DNA of 64,000 nt from NCBI RefSeq assembly GCF_051622035.1, contig NC_135361.1, positions 24,669,205 to 24,733,204 of the forward strand, in the 5' to 3' direction. A model generated the notes under the pieces. That model had not been told where the DNA came from and searched no databases. It saw nothing but the letters and a program-made list of their open reading frames with translations. The position numbers and the translations under genes were made by a program. Shown here piece after piece: positions 47,137-59,166 of this stretch (position 1 is its first letter; the number at the start of each line of letters is the position of its first letter). Source of the stretch: Arctopsyche grandis (lineage: Eukaryota > Arthropoda > Insecta > Trichoptera > Hydropsychidae).

Positions 47137-49884
47137 CAGTGGCGTGCGGTGACTTTTCAAACAAGGGATGCTGTCTCTTGTTTGAAAAAAAAAACCGACC
47201 AATTTATTTTTTAAAATTTTATTTTATTCTTCGTTCCTTTTTACAAAATTCATCGATAACCGCATCATAGAATTTTTTATTGTTTTTTAAATTTGACATT
47301 ATTTTCTTTTCGATTGCAATTTTAGTAAGACCAGAGAGTCTTTCTTCACTTTGACTACTTCTGGTGAACGTTTTAATTCTTTTCATAGTCGAAAATGATC
47401 GTTCAGCCGATGCGCTCGTGGAAGGTATCGTACAAATTAATTGTATTAAACTAAATACTTGTTCCAAAACTTCTATTAGATCATCTTTCACAATTAATTC
47501 CTTTACGTCATTTATAGATTTCAAATGAAAATCTTGCGTTGAGTACATGTAAATTAATTCGCTTTTTAATTTCATCAAATCAAATTATTTTCCATAAGTT
47601 AGGTGGAGTGATTTAAATAGGATATCTGGAAAATTATTTTCATATTCTTTAAATTTTTTGACGTTAAAAAAAATTAAAAGAAATTTTAAATTTTCGATAT
47701 CTCGAAATCGATTGGTTGTATTTACTGAAAGAGTTTCTAAAATTTCAGAATAGTGAAGTTTATACGTTGTTTTCACATCTTCTTCACATTCAGCATATTT
47801 TCTTTTTCTATTAAAATTTTTAGTTATTACTTTGTTCCACAATGAATCAAAATCGTCTTTTTTGTTATCTAAATATTTTACAAATTTTTTAATTTCACTT
47901 ACGCAATACGATATGTCAAAGGTTTTTTTTTGTAAAATTTCAAATAAAAAATCTGCCGAATTAAATATTGCAGAAAATAAATGCAAATTGAAATTGAATT
48001 CAAACTCTTTTAAATAACGATGAAGGACTTCAGCATTTATGACAGCATCAGTATCCCATTCGTCTTCATCATTAATTATTTGATTAAATATTTCCATTAA
48101 TTCTGTTTGATATTCTAATACCATATTTAAAATTTTGCTATTGTAGTTCCATCGTGTAGGGGCAGCAGTGGGAAATCGTTTTTTTATTTGACAATCGAGA
48201 AGGGAAATTCTTCTTGAAGACTTACAAAAAAAAGTTGAAAATGACAACATACGGCTGAAAAAACGTTTGCATCCGGATATATGGTTAACAGATTGCGACA
48301 AAACTAAATTCAATCTCTGAGCGTAACAATGGACAAATAAAGAATTAGGACAAATATCTCGAATTTTTCGTTGCACTCCATTATGCTCCCCGGACATTAC
48401 AGCCGCTCCATCATACGTTTGTGCAATTAATTTGTCCAAACAACCAAATTCTTCCAAGGTCTCACGTATGTGCTGAAAAAGAGAATTAGCTGTTCTATTG
48501 GGACTAACATCGACAAATCCAACTAATCTCTCCTGAATTTCATTGTTTTCATCTACATATCTAAAAATAGTAGATAGCTGAGCTTTGCGACTGATATCTG
48601 TAGATTCGTCCACAATTATGGAAACAAATTTTGATGCACGTATTTCAGTTTTAATCTCATCTAGCAAGACTTTTGATATTGCGGATACCAAGTCATTTTG
48701 TATATGGTTCGATAATCCAGTAAACACCGTAGAGTTATCTAAATGAGTTTTCAATTTTATGTCTGATTCACTCAACAGATACAGCAATTCAATATAATTC
48801 CCTCTATTTTACGATTCCTGGTGTTCAAAATGTCCTCGTAAAGGTTGTTCTTGTTTTGCTAAAAAACAGATCGCGCTTATTAATTTCGACAAAATGTATC
48901 TATTTGCAGTAACTTCTTTGTTGTGCATTTCAATATTTGCTTTAAATTGAGCACTTAAAAAATTTTCTATACGAGGTCCCTTTCCAAATTTTTTAAATTG
49001 AGCAGCAGAACATATGTGAGCTTGAGAACATTCATGTCTCTTGCGCGATTTACTTAAATTGTTTAGGTCAGAAAATCCAAATTTACTCCAGACATTCACT
49101 TCTTGAGAAAATAAAATACATGGCCAACAGAATAATTTCGTTAAGTGAGCACATCCACAAATCCATGAAATTTTTTCGTATGTTTCTGTGTTAAAATACC
49201 TTTTAAATGTTTTTGTTTTAGACTGAATATTTAATATTGGTGTGGGTTTGGGGCTCTTAACAATAATCTCCTTTTCATTAAATGGGAGAGAAGCAAATCT
49301 TCTTTTCAGCACATTTTCAATTAAACAATTGCAATTATTATTGATCTCGACGACAAGTCCACTCTCATTGTTATTTTCGATATCCATATTAAAGGCAATA
49401 ATGAAAACTCGTAAGTAGTGGAACAGTAAACTAAAAATAAAGTTAGACGAAACTAATTAAAATGAAAACTTAATTCAAAAGTAAAAAATAACCAACTTAC
49501 AGTATAAATGATTAACTTCGTCTAAAGAAATGAATCGGCTAGCTTTTTGATAAATAACTTGGGGCGTAGCGTGCGGAAATATCGATCAACAGCGGCTTCC
49601 AAGTGAAACTCAATAGATAAGCAAACAGAGAAACCGAATCCACCGTAGAGGTTAAACAAGTGTCAACGCGTCCGCGCGAATAAGACAGCCTCATAGTGCG
49701 CATGCGCAAATGGGATCGGTATCGACTCCGAATCCATGACGCGGGCGCACTTCAGTCAGCGTCTACTCGCCAGCGTCACTCGCCTGTGGCCGGCCGGCCG
49801 CCCGCCCGCCTATGCGAATCCTTAATAAAAATTATCAAAAGATCCTATATAATGCATCATGTAACAAAAAACACGTGATATGTG

Positions 49885-49922
<38 letters not shown>

Positions 49923-50061
49923 TCATAAACTACATCATAATCACGTACATCACTGAGAATACATCGAAGCGAAATTCAAATATTTATTAAAAATACTCTT
50001 GGCTTTTTAAAGTTATAGGGGATGCGCCGCATCCACCGCATCCATGGACCGCACGCCACTG
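47137..50061 (-). mobile_element. hAT transposon with intact ends (2925 bp)
   Basis: The ends are CAGTGGCGTGCGGT and its exact complement (14-bp TIRs). They are flanked on both sides by the same 8 bp, ATATGTAT (47129-47136 and 50062-50069), the hAT-type target duplication. The element carries one transposase frame on the - strand. It sits beside a decayed non-LTR element. Identical TSDs suggest a fairly recent insertion. Confidence 0.93.
47219..49387 (-). pseudogene. hAT transposase, ZMYM1-like, interrupted by two in-frame stops
   Basis: One frame of 723 codons runs from ATG 49387 to a stop at 47219, broken by TAA at 48811-48809 and at 47587-47585 with no frameshift. The N-terminal part has a TTF-type cysteine region (ICGCAHLTKLFCWPC). 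Next comes the DUF4371/RNase-H-like core, with VDESTD and TYDGAAVMSG supplying the two recognisable Asp residues. The C terminus has the hAT dimerisation block (STSASAERSFSTMKRI). The CxxH motif normally seen in hAT cores (C-x-A-H) reads CYAQ here. Family role: cut-and-paste transposition. As read it cannot make a full-length protein unless the stops are sequencing errors. Confidence 0.88.
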
Positions 50062-50097
50062 ATATGTATGTGTGTAATATGGACATCTTTCTTCTTG

Positions 50098-50515
50098 TTA
50101 ATGCCTTGTCCGCATCCGGACGTTGGCGACCACCTCGTCGATTATTTGAAGATATCTGCATCGGTCTTCAGCGGCTCGGAACAACTCTTCGGCGCTCATA
50201 TCGGTCCACATGCGCATGTTTCGAAGTCAAGATAACTTTTTCCTGCCAATCCATTTTTTTCCTTATATTTTCCCCATGGTTATCAAACGGAGAAATTCGT
50301 ATTTTGGACCCCGTATCATGTGTCCGAGGTACTCCATCTTTCTCCTCTTGATGACGGAAACAAGTTCCCTGCCTCTTTCCCATCATGCCGAGGACAGCCT
50401 CGTTTGATATCTTTTTGGTCCACGGAATCTTCAGCATACGCCTATAGACCCACATCTCAAAAGCTTCGATGTAGCTGATCATCTTGGTCTTCAGAGTCCA
50501 CGTCTCACATCCGTG
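50098..50515 (-). pseudogene. Non-LTR retrotransposon reverse transcriptase, last ~140 codons, decayed
   Basis: The - strand reads LHGCETWTLK, YIEAFEMWVYRRMLKIPW and NEAVLGMM, then after a frame change RRKMEYLGHMIRGPKYEFLR and MSAEELFRAAEDR with a stop near 50100. This is the usual C-terminal end of insect LINE ORF2. The hAT element is inserted just beyond it. Confidence 0.8.
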
Positions 50516-50568
50516 TAGTAATACTGTGTAGTAATAATAATATGGACATAGCTTAATCTAATATCATA

Positions 50569-50985
50569 TCTAATATATGTATAATTTGGAAAGAGACTTT
50601 GTATGTACATATGTATGTAACCTTCGTTCGTTGGGTCGTAAATTTGTGACGTCATCGAACAAATAATCTGATTTTTTTCGATTTAAAGGATTCAAAGTCC
50701 CCGGGGGCAAAGACGCCGTGGGCGAATCCGCCTTCGCGCCGGAGGCGAAGCCCTAGGGGGCGCAGGCGCTGGATTCTGGTATACACATTATTTCGAAAGA
50801 GACTTATTATATATGTTTGTTTGTTCACGACAGTCAATTTAATAAAAAAAAACGAATGAGTATTCAAATAAATTTATATAAAATAAAACTATTCAAATAA
50901 ATTTAATAAAATGTTTACTATTAGATTAGTCATGTTTAAGCGGTTTATATTACAAATACCGAGCGAAGTCGAGTAATACAGCTAG
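50569..50985 (+). mobile_element. Helitron (417 bp) with GC-rich core
   Basis: It starts TCTAATATATGTATAATTTG after A and ends GAGTAATACAGCTAG before T. The internal CCCCGGGGGCAAAGACGCC stretch corresponds to the GC-rich core of 58794-59164. Confidence 0.83.
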
Positions 50986-50998
50986 TTGTATAATAAAA

Positions 50999-51650
50999 AT
51001 ATAAATATATCGTACGAATTAATAATGATATGAAAATACGCCCATCATAGCTGGAAACCACGAGAACGTCCATGTTGTATGATTCAGTGTGTACTTAACA
51101 TAGAGGTGCAGACACAGAGTGGTACGCAGTACGTATTTTTATTTTTATTTTTAGATATATGTACATATCTATTTGTGGTTTAGTGATTACATCCTAAATG
51201 TGAATCGCTACCAGGATAACCGCCGCTTCGAAAATCACTCGCGTGAATCTCCTGTCGCACGAAAATTCGTCGCACAAGAAAATTGCCGTACAGAAAACTC
51301 AAATATTTCTCAAAACTGCCTAAATCTCGTATAAAAAAGCATTTTTGAGCTATATTAAGGAAATCCGCGCGAGCGATTTTCGTAGCGGCGGTTATCTTGG
51401 TAGCGATTCACATTTGGGATGTAACCCGTTTACCGTATTTGTATAATAATCTACATATACCGTCGCGGTCCTTCGCAAAATTCATCACCTGGAGTGTTTT
51501 CGGTGATATTTTATCTTTTATTGACGTAGGTTTGACATTGATCGATAGCGGTGATTCACACATTTGAAGAAATTAAGACAATCTTTTCGAAATAATTCGA
51601 AGTTCGTCCGAATTAACAATGACAATAAGATCACCATTAAGATCACAACT
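50999..51650 (+). repeat. About 1.5 units of the ~300-bp repeat, split by a MITE
   Basis: It reads ATCGTACGAATTAATAATGA, ATACGCCCATCATAGCTGG, GAACGTCCATG, then the unit junction GAGGTGCAGACACAGAGTGG. It resumes after the MITE with ACCTGGAGTGTTTTCGGTGA. The junction has the same order as in the 1028-1872 array. Confidence 0.72.
51187..51424. mobile_element. MITE with ~55-bp terminal inverted repeats
   Basis: TTACATCCTAAATGTGAATC...GATAACCGCCGCTTCGAAAA at the left faces CGATTTTCGTAGCGGCGGTT...CATTTGGGATGTAA at the right. It is 238 bp and non-coding; the family is unassigned. Confidence 0.82.
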
Positions 51651-53210
51651 GGAAACGACTTTTTTACCATAAACGTTTTTTAAGGTAAACGGGCACGAAT
51701 TTATGCAATCATTTTATTTAGAAAAAAAGTAAAACGCACTGTATTTAAATTAATTGAATACCTATATATAACCTTTGTATTGCGTTTTTGTCTTAAAAAA
51801 AATCGTAAATATGAAAAAAAAAGTCATTTTTAATTGAATTAGTTTTACTGATAATTTTTTGTAAAATAAGTAAATAAATTTCCGATAATGTAATCGGAAG
51901 TTATACAATTCATATATTTTCTATGTTTGCATTGCATTAATAATAAACATCTTGAATTTCTAGTGAAGTTAAGAAATTAAAAGGTAAATCCGACGTTAGA
52001 TTAAATGAGTTCGGGGGCTGTATGCTGGAGAACCCTGGTATATATTGTATATTTCGTCGTAAGAAAGTTTTAATTCTCGTTTGAATCGCCCCTCGAATCT
52101 TTGCATCCTTAAAAATGTTCCTTTGCCGTGACCTTGTCAAAGTTATTGAAACTACTTTCAATAATATTATTTTTGGTTTATAACCTGATCCTCTCCTGTT
52201 AAATTCTCAACTAATCGCTAAGTGCTGTTCGTTTTTTCGTTGTTCAAAGAAATATATGTACGCCTATTCCCTAAGAAAGTCTGGATATGCTCATTTTTTA
52301 AGTTCTTTCATAGAAATTTGAAATTCATAATTGTTAGCTTTGAGAAAAATAAATTTAAATAGCCGGTTGATCAAACCAAAAAAGCCGGTCTTCCGTTTTT
52401 TGAAAAATGATCAAAAAGCCGGTTTTTCGGTTTTGGCTTTGTCTTAAGTTTAATATAATTTACATATATGCTTCAACTATCGTTAGGAAAAACTGCGTCC
52501 AAATATTCTATAAATTTTTCGTCCCATTGTTAATCGTAAAGTAAAATAAACAAATCTCACAATTTATTCGTTGATTTTTGCTGGCTGTTTTTGCCGTATA
52601 AGTTCGAATGTGCGAAATGTCTTCGCGAGAGTTTCTAAGCACGCTTCTGAGAATCTCATGTGAGAGGCATGTGTGCTCCCAAAAACGAAATAAACGAAAC
52701 ATTAGATAGATAGGAAACGTTTTTACTTTATTTTAGCGAGTATTTCCATCGGCGAAGGGTTACTGAGGACAACAGATTCGAGCATTCCTACACATTGAAG
52801 CAGAGGAAAAAAACAACGAAAGGAAATAATACAAAGTTTTTGGAATACTACACGTGTATAAGAATACCGATCTGGAAAAAGTTGCCAATTTATTCAAAAA
52901 AGACACACCACACGAGGACCGCAGAGAGCGACCCATATAAAAACCCTTCTAGTTTTGAATTTTTGGCCGAAAAGGATAAAGGATGGAGGTGCGAATACAT
53001 TACAAAACGCTTCTCAGGGGCTTTCAAATTCTGTCAAGTGATCTTTGTCTGCTTTGCATCGATTGAATATAGCATCAAAATATAATAGCACAGTGACTCA
53101 CTGATTTAGCATCTCATAACAAAACAAAATACTAAATTAGATACACTCAGAATTAATGTTTTAATAATTTCAGTGTACACAAAAGAACAAATTGACAAAC
53201 GAACTACATA
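51651..53210. other. AT-rich unique DNA, no gene seen
   Basis: A 96-codon frame at 52795-53085 shows no family and lies in ordinary composition. AAGCCGG motifs recur at 52360-52425. Nothing else. Confidence 0.4.
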
Positions 53211-53593
53211 GCCAGCAGTTTGGCTCGGTGGTTGCGTTTATGTTTAGCACCGAGAGGTTACCGGGTTCGATCCCTTGCTAATCGTTAATGCTGCTGGTCA
53301 GACTTTGATATTTGTGACTCCAAGTCGATTGTTTCCCATCAGAGTTTGCCAATTTATCTGATTTCATTGAAACGGTTCCTCCATCAAATTGGCAAAAGCA
53401 TCCCACGCACTATGTCACAAATATCTGAATTTGATGTATGTACAATATGTGAAAAATTTTGTACAAGTCTATTAATTAATAGTTTTCGTGTTCTTCAGCA
53501 TCTCGAAATTCAGTGATTAATGTATTAAAAATGCTGCAATCTTTGTAATTGGCTAGGAAGGTGCATTGGAGTTTACCTGTTAGGCTTTACTGG
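53211..53593 (+). mobile_element. SINE, near full length
   Basis: GCCAGCAGTTTGGCTCGGTG (box A), GGGTTCGATCCC (box B, perfect GGTTCGANNC), then GCTGGTCAGACTTTGATATT and GAAACGGTTCCTCCATCAAA. The tail CTAGGAAGG...GGCTTTACTGG is a slightly decayed hairpin. Confidence 0.88.
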
Positions 53594-54126
53594 TATGTAT
53601 GTAAAATCTATGTATAAATAAAAACAAATTAGGCATAAATTTAAGTACCTATTCTCAATCGTCTGTCCCAACCTCTTTGTATGTAAATACATACATACAT
53701 ATACTTTCCCTGTGTTATATATTTTTAATATTAGCAAAAATGGGAATTATACAAACGTAATATGGTTTCCATAGGATCACTTGGCGTTTTGACATGTCAA
53801 AAGTTTGAATAGCTCAAAAGTTCTGAATGCAAAGTTTCATGCGACACCGGGTGAGTTTATTTAAAGATGGCTTTTGACTGTTATATTCGAACCGATCTAG
53901 TTATGAGACTTACGTAAAATGTACGTACTTTCACCCCTCACTCGACCCGCGATGGCCAATCACATTTCGTTTCAGTCTCGCATTGCATTTTGGTCAAGAA
54001 ATACAACACATTACCTATAAAATATCCTTCCTTAAAAATATTCCTTTACCTATGATTCAAAATACTAAGAAACCCCCTGGAAGGCAGCACTGCCTATTAC
54101 TTACTAGTTAATCTAAAAATCCAATA

Positions 54127-54543
54127 GCCAGCAGTATGGCTCAATGGTAGCGTGTATGTATGTTTAGCACCAAGTGATCAGTGGGTTCGATCCGCCATAC
54201 TGCTGGTTAGATTTGGGGGTATTTGTGACTCCGAATCGATCGTTTCTTATCAGAGTTTGCCAATTTTATCTGATCATTGTTTAAACGGTTCCTCAAAATT
54301 GGCAAAAAATCATATTTTTTTCTGTCACAAATCTTCTGTATTTATTGTGTGAATAATTTATAAAAATTATGTACAAAATCTAAAATCCATAGATGTCTCA
54401 ATGGATTAATTATTTAATTAATTGTTATTACGTGTTCTTCAGCTTCTGGAAATACGGTGATTTATGTAATAATAAAATACTGCATTGTTTGTAATTAATT
54501 GCCCAGGAAGGCGCATTGGGGTCTTCCTGTCAAGCCTTCCTGG
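54127..54543 (+). mobile_element. SINE, full length with intact 3' hairpin
   Basis: The head is GCCAGCAGTATGGCTCAATG and GGGTTCGATCCG. The 3' stem is CCAGGAAGGC (54503-54512) with GCCTTCCTGG (54534-54543). At 417 bp it is the best + strand reference copy. Confidence 0.9.
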
Positions 54544-55075
54544 TATATCTATATGTAAAAAATAAAATAAAATAAAATTAGTGTACATTATAGTGACAAA
54601 TGTAGTATTTAAAGACCTAAGTCACATTTGAAGCTAGGTGGCGCTTCGATCGATAGGCCACGATTCATGATTAGGTTAGATTTGTCAAAATAATATTTGG
54701 GGTCGTCAAGATGAGCCACCCTGGCCATGGCAGACGCCCCAGACAATGGGCCTCGTTTCTGTAACAGTTGTAACCTGCTAAGGGCTACATAATTGCGGGG
54801 TGTTTTATTGCGGTCCGCGGACACACAGGGGCCGCCACTTATTGTGCTGTCACTCACTGACAACAGAGGCGTCTGCCCTCACCGTTAACACCCAGACTCT
54901 GCCTCTTTTTTCCATTTTACATATTTTAAGCGAGAACCTGGGCTTTGTAAATGTGTAGTTTTCACAACACTCTCATAAATGTGAAGAAAATTAAAGAACA
55001 CATTTAAAAATCAGTTTTTTTTTTTGAGTTTTTGATCAAATTTGTAATTTTTATTTTTTACATACATCTACATAT
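54544..55075. other. Unique DNA, no gene seen
   Basis: 54600-54880 is GC-richer with a short frame on the - strand that shows no recognisable family. Confidence 0.35.
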
Positions 55076-55250
55076 ATACTAGGAAGGCTTAACAGTCAAA
55101 CCCCAATGATCAATTACAAACCGATATATGTACATATGTACAATTTTAGAATAATTTTAACAAAGCATCATAGAGACATCTATGGATACATTTACATAAA
55201 CAAATGAATCAGCGAAATTTGAGATGCTGAAAATTCGAAAATTGCGAGAA
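55076..55250 (-). mobile_element. SINE fragment, hairpin half lost
   Basis: CTAGGAAGGCTTAACAGTCA, then CCCCAATG, then CAATTACAAA and CATAGAGACATCTATGG. One hairpin arm and the head are missing. Confidence 0.65.
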
Positions 55251-55369
55251 ATGGTTATTGTTAAACTTTCGGTCGAGTGCATGGCAAATCAGCCTACATT
55301 TACATTACAGAACGCCACGATACGGCGCAATATTGCTTGCGTCGTATCGTCGAGTCAATATTGTCACAA

Positions 55370-55712
55370 CATGAAGTTTCCAAAAAGATTCATATACCAT
55401 GCACACTTTGAATATTTCCACAGTGGCCACAGAAAACCAGGGTTGCTTGATACGTTACGGTGACATATACTGTCGTTTAGTATGAATAGATTTTGTCGGC
55501 TACTGCTGTTATTTGCTGTTACGTCTACGCCACGTTAGATATGAATGTGTCTATATACAATGTACCAATGAATACTTTTCGCAGTGCTGGTTACGCGAAG
55601 TTGTCCGTACGTGCTGTGTTAGTATAGATTAGATCTGAATATTTATGTATTTGAACAGAACATGAATGAAGCTATACTAAAAATAGTAATTAGTTGGCCT
55701 GATGACTAATAG
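55370..55712 (-). mobile_element. TTAA-type MITE and flank, copy C
   Basis: Inverted relative of 24427-24720, matching in GTACCAATGAATACTTTTCG, GGTTACGCGAAG, ATTTATGTATTTGAACAGAA and AAAATAGTAATTAGTTGG. A further end of the same family, TAATATGAATAGACCTTAA, lies at 55868-55886 with a clean TTAA. Confidence 0.65.
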
Positions 55713-55887
55713 TAAATTTGCAGTATTGCATCAAAACTATGCGAAAAATTCGTGGCTAACGTGGCATAGGGTTTCCATATAAATTGTACCACATTTGGTA
55801 TACTTATAAAAGTATCATTATAATCTTCGTATTGTTGGTTATGTACAGTTGCCACTAAGTGCTGTGATAATATGAATAGACCTTAAA

Positions 55888-56060
55888 TTCGTACGATATT
55901 ATTATTTCAACAAGTTTCACCTACATTTCTTCAAATATGAGAGTCGTCATATCGATTACTATCAAACCTTTGTCAATACAAGTATAAAATATCCCCGAAA
56001 ATACTGTGATTTTCGGATTGGGAATCGTAGCATAAATCAGGCGTAGTAGCGTTTTTTTTT
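55888..56060 (-). repeat. Copy of the ~300-bp dispersed repeat
   Basis: AATTCGTACGATATTATTAT, ACATTTCTTCAAATATGAGA, GATTACTATCAAAC and AAAATATCCCCGAAAATAC in the - strand order. Confidence 0.65.
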
Positions 56061-56961
56061 AATGTGCAAAACTATTTTAAAATAAACACGTGCGGCATTT
56101 TTACAATGCATTATATTTCATATTTTATTGGTGGTATATTACTATGAAGACTGCATACGAGTAATGTCTTGAATTTAAAGCAAATACTTGGTTTAGCGTC
56201 TTATTTTCAAGATGCATTCTTGAATTTAAGTCATAAATCCAAACTAAGGTCGCACAATGTCAGGTATTAAAGGTCGTTCAAAACAATACTCGATAGTTCG
56301 AGGTTCACGTCGTGCTCTACAACGTGTACACCATTTTGCGATCTGGATACGTTATCGCTGAAATTATAAGTCTGCACAATTGCAATACGGATTTCTTTTT
56401 ATTCTTTCCTCTCGTTCCTACCTCCCCCTTGTCTCCTCACCCTCCCACCACCGCCCCCCTGCATGAAACCTTATTTATCGTGGTTCGTTGTTGGGCAAAG
56501 GAAATGTCTACGTGTCCAAACTACCGAATGGGTTGTATGAGTCCAGCCCTAGTAAAAAATAGAGGCCGTCCATCGAGGGGATGTTTATGCGGCATGGTCA
56601 CTGCATCCCCCGAGGGTCTGATGCTTGATGCATTCTTTATGTTGCAAATGTAATATTCTGTAGCCGAAGCGGAAAGTATCGACTATGGTCGAGCTCTATG
56701 TGCAACTTATTGAAAATCGGTCGATATATATGTATGTAACTAAACATTTCAAAAGTGCTCTTCCCCTATTGAAAGCAGACATTCAAATATTCATTCTTTT
56801 CAAACAAATAGTACACCCTTTTATATTCCGAATAAATTTATTAAAAAAACAAGCAGTGTTGTTTTAAGTTGAATGATCATTCAATTTGGAAATCAAATAT
56901 AAGTATAGAAAAAAGCGAACAATTTTAATAATATATAAAATTAGCAGTCAATGTGAACATA
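56061..56961. other. Unique DNA, no gene seen
   Basis: 56390-56640 has a pyrimidine-rich then GC-richer stretch with one 113-codon frame. It shows no family and no splice support. Confidence 0.35.
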
Positions 56962-57215
56962 GCCAGAAGCATGGCTCGGTGGTTAATGTTAACTATAGAG
57001 AGGTTCCTGGGTTCAAGCCCTGGGTTGACCTCGATTGAAAATAATTTACTCGGAAGTATTTCTGTAGTGCTGCTGGTCAGACTTGGATATTTGTGACTCC
57101 AAGTTGATAATTTCCTATCAGAGTTGGCCTACTTCTGTGTCTGATTTCATTGTTGAAACGGTTCTTCAACAAAGTGGAAAAAATCCATCCTGCCCACTGT
57201 GTCACCACTATTTTA
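56962..57215 (+). mobile_element. SINE 5' two-thirds, tail-to-tail with the next copy
   Basis: GCCAGAAGCATGGCTCGGTG, GGGTTCAAGCCCTGG, GCTGCTGGTCAGACTTGGAT, GAAACGGTTCTTCAAC and CACTGTGTCACCACTATTT. The 3' hairpin is absent. Confidence 0.8.
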
Positions 57216-57248
57216 TTTTTATTTTATTTTTTTATTTTTACATATATA

Positions 57249-57652
57249 CCAGGAAGGCCTTACAGGTAAATCCCAATGCGCCTTCCTGGCCAATTACAAA
57301 TACAAATGCAGCATTTTAATTATAAGTCGTTGAATTGCGAGACACTGAAAAAACTCGCAAATTAACGAGACATCTATGAATTGTACATAAATTTTTATTG
57401 TACATCAATCAAATTTCAAATAGTGGTGACATAGTAGGTAGGAAGGATTTTTAGCCAATTTTTTTTTCCGGGAACCGTTTCAACAATGAAATCAGAGAAA
57501 ATTGGCAAACTCTGATAGGAAACGATCAACCTGGAGTCACAAATCCAGGTCTGACCAACAGCATACTCTGAAAAATTCATTTTCATTCAGGGATTGAACC
57601 CGGCACCTTCTTGACGGTAAGCAGAAGCTTAACGTCCGAGCTATGCTGCTGG
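57249..57652 (-). mobile_element. SINE, full length with intact 3' hairpin
   Basis: The stem CCAGGAAGGC (57249-57258) / GCCTTCCTGG (57280-57289) is followed by the whole body. The head complement is GGGATTGAACCCGGCACC, then GAGCTATGCTGCTGG at 57638-57652. It is 404 bp. Confidence 0.9.
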
Positions 57653-58793
57653 ATTTGATTGTGATTTCAAATTTATAATCTATAAATTTATATATGCACA
57701 AGATTAATACCATAGGTGTCGCTCAGAGGCAACCCGTAATGGAATCATGCGAAAAAACAAATTTATTTTAAATAAAAAGAATAAATAAATAAGAATATAG
57801 AATGATTATTAGATTTATTAAATCATAAGAATCGTATGTATTATATATTATGATTATAACGAGAGTCAAAATGGGTATTTGGCAACAGAAAAATCTTTTG
57901 TAGGGTTTCCAGTTACAAAATAAGTCAACCCCACAGAAGAAAAATATCTCAACTTTGAATCTAATAATCTTATGCAATTATTTTTATTGAATGCAATTTT
58001 GAGATCATATCGACAAAAATATGTAAAAATCGCTGTTAAATAAAAAGCATCGCGACTATTTAACAGCTAGTGTTGTGCACGTTGATATTTCATTGATATT
58101 TAAGGGTGGTTTTAGAAATGAATTGATACATAAACCACACTCGAGGCTGTTGTCGCTAGCATTGTTGCATTTACCTACATATATAGGCACAAACACACTG
58201 AATCGTACGCTATGCACGTCTTCGTGGCTTCCAGCTGGGAGGGGCGTTTCTTCAGATCATTGTTAATTCTTTCGATTTCATTATTTTGACAAGTTTCTCC
58301 TACATTTCTTCAAATATGAAAGATCACTGTCAACAAAGACTATGTCAAGACAAGGGAAATATATCGCACAAGAACAACCGCACATCACTGCTCTAATAAA
58401 AAAAACATTATTAAGTGTGTTATTTATTGCTGCCCTCGTGCATCGCCCCCTCACTCCTTCCCACGCACTGTCCCTTCATTCCATCCCCACGAATCGCTCG
58501 GCCGTTCGCATACAAATAAGTATGTGTCTTCGTGCATGTGTGTGCTTGTCTTATGAATTTCTGCAAATGCAAATACACCCCTTCCGTTTTTATAAATTTT
58601 ACATATATTTTGAGTTGTTGAAATATGACAACGATCACCCAACCGACAAGTTGCAAGCTTTTGAAAAATTACCAAAGATAAACTGCTAGAGACTATATAG
58701 TATACCAATTCATCTATATGAAGGAAAAACTCTAAGTTTATGATCAATTAATGTTTCAACTTATTTTACCGGATGCAGTGCCTTTATATATAA
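57653..58793. other. Unique DNA with one dispersed-repeat fragment
   Basis: 58230-58335 matches the ~300-bp repeat on the - strand (GGGGCGTTTCTTCAGATCAT, ACATTTCTTCAAATATGAAA). A frame at 58342-58689 shows no recognisable family. Confidence 0.4.
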
Positions 58794-59164
58794 CTAGTTG
58801 TTTTACCCGGCTTCGCTCAGTATTTGTAATATAAACAGGTTAAACATGGCGAATCTAATAGTAAATATTCATTTGTTTTTTATTAAATTTATTTGAATCG
58901 AAAAAAAAAATATATTCAATAGTCATAGAAACTGTTTCGTTTACGAGGTTCCCCTCTGGCGGATGCCCCCGGCACCCCCTGGGGTCATTTGCCCCCTACG
59001 CCTCCGGGAGCCTTCGCCCCCGGCGCCCCCTGGGCCTTCGCTCCCGGCGCCCCCCGGGCCTTCACCCCCATCCACCGCCCCCCACGTTGTCATGGAAATT
59101 TTGACTTTTTTCAAACCAACAATATTACATACTAACAAAGTCTCTTTCGAAATTATATATTAGA
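58794..59164 (-). mobile_element. Helitron (371 bp) with GC-rich core, exact ends
   Basis: On the - strand it starts TCTAATATATAATTTCGAAA (59164) and ends TACCCGCCG-like DNA, then CAACTAG (58794). The flanks are T and A of an AT site. The core at 58940-59090 is a GGCGCCCCC/GGGGGC-rich stretch that creates Pro/Gly-rich frames with no coding meaning. Confidence 0.84.
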
Positions 59165-59166
59165 TA

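Noticed and set aside
58941..59163. Pro/Gly-rich open frames on both strands
   Set aside because: They are the GC-rich core of a Helitron with precise ends, and both strands are open because of GGGGGC repetition.
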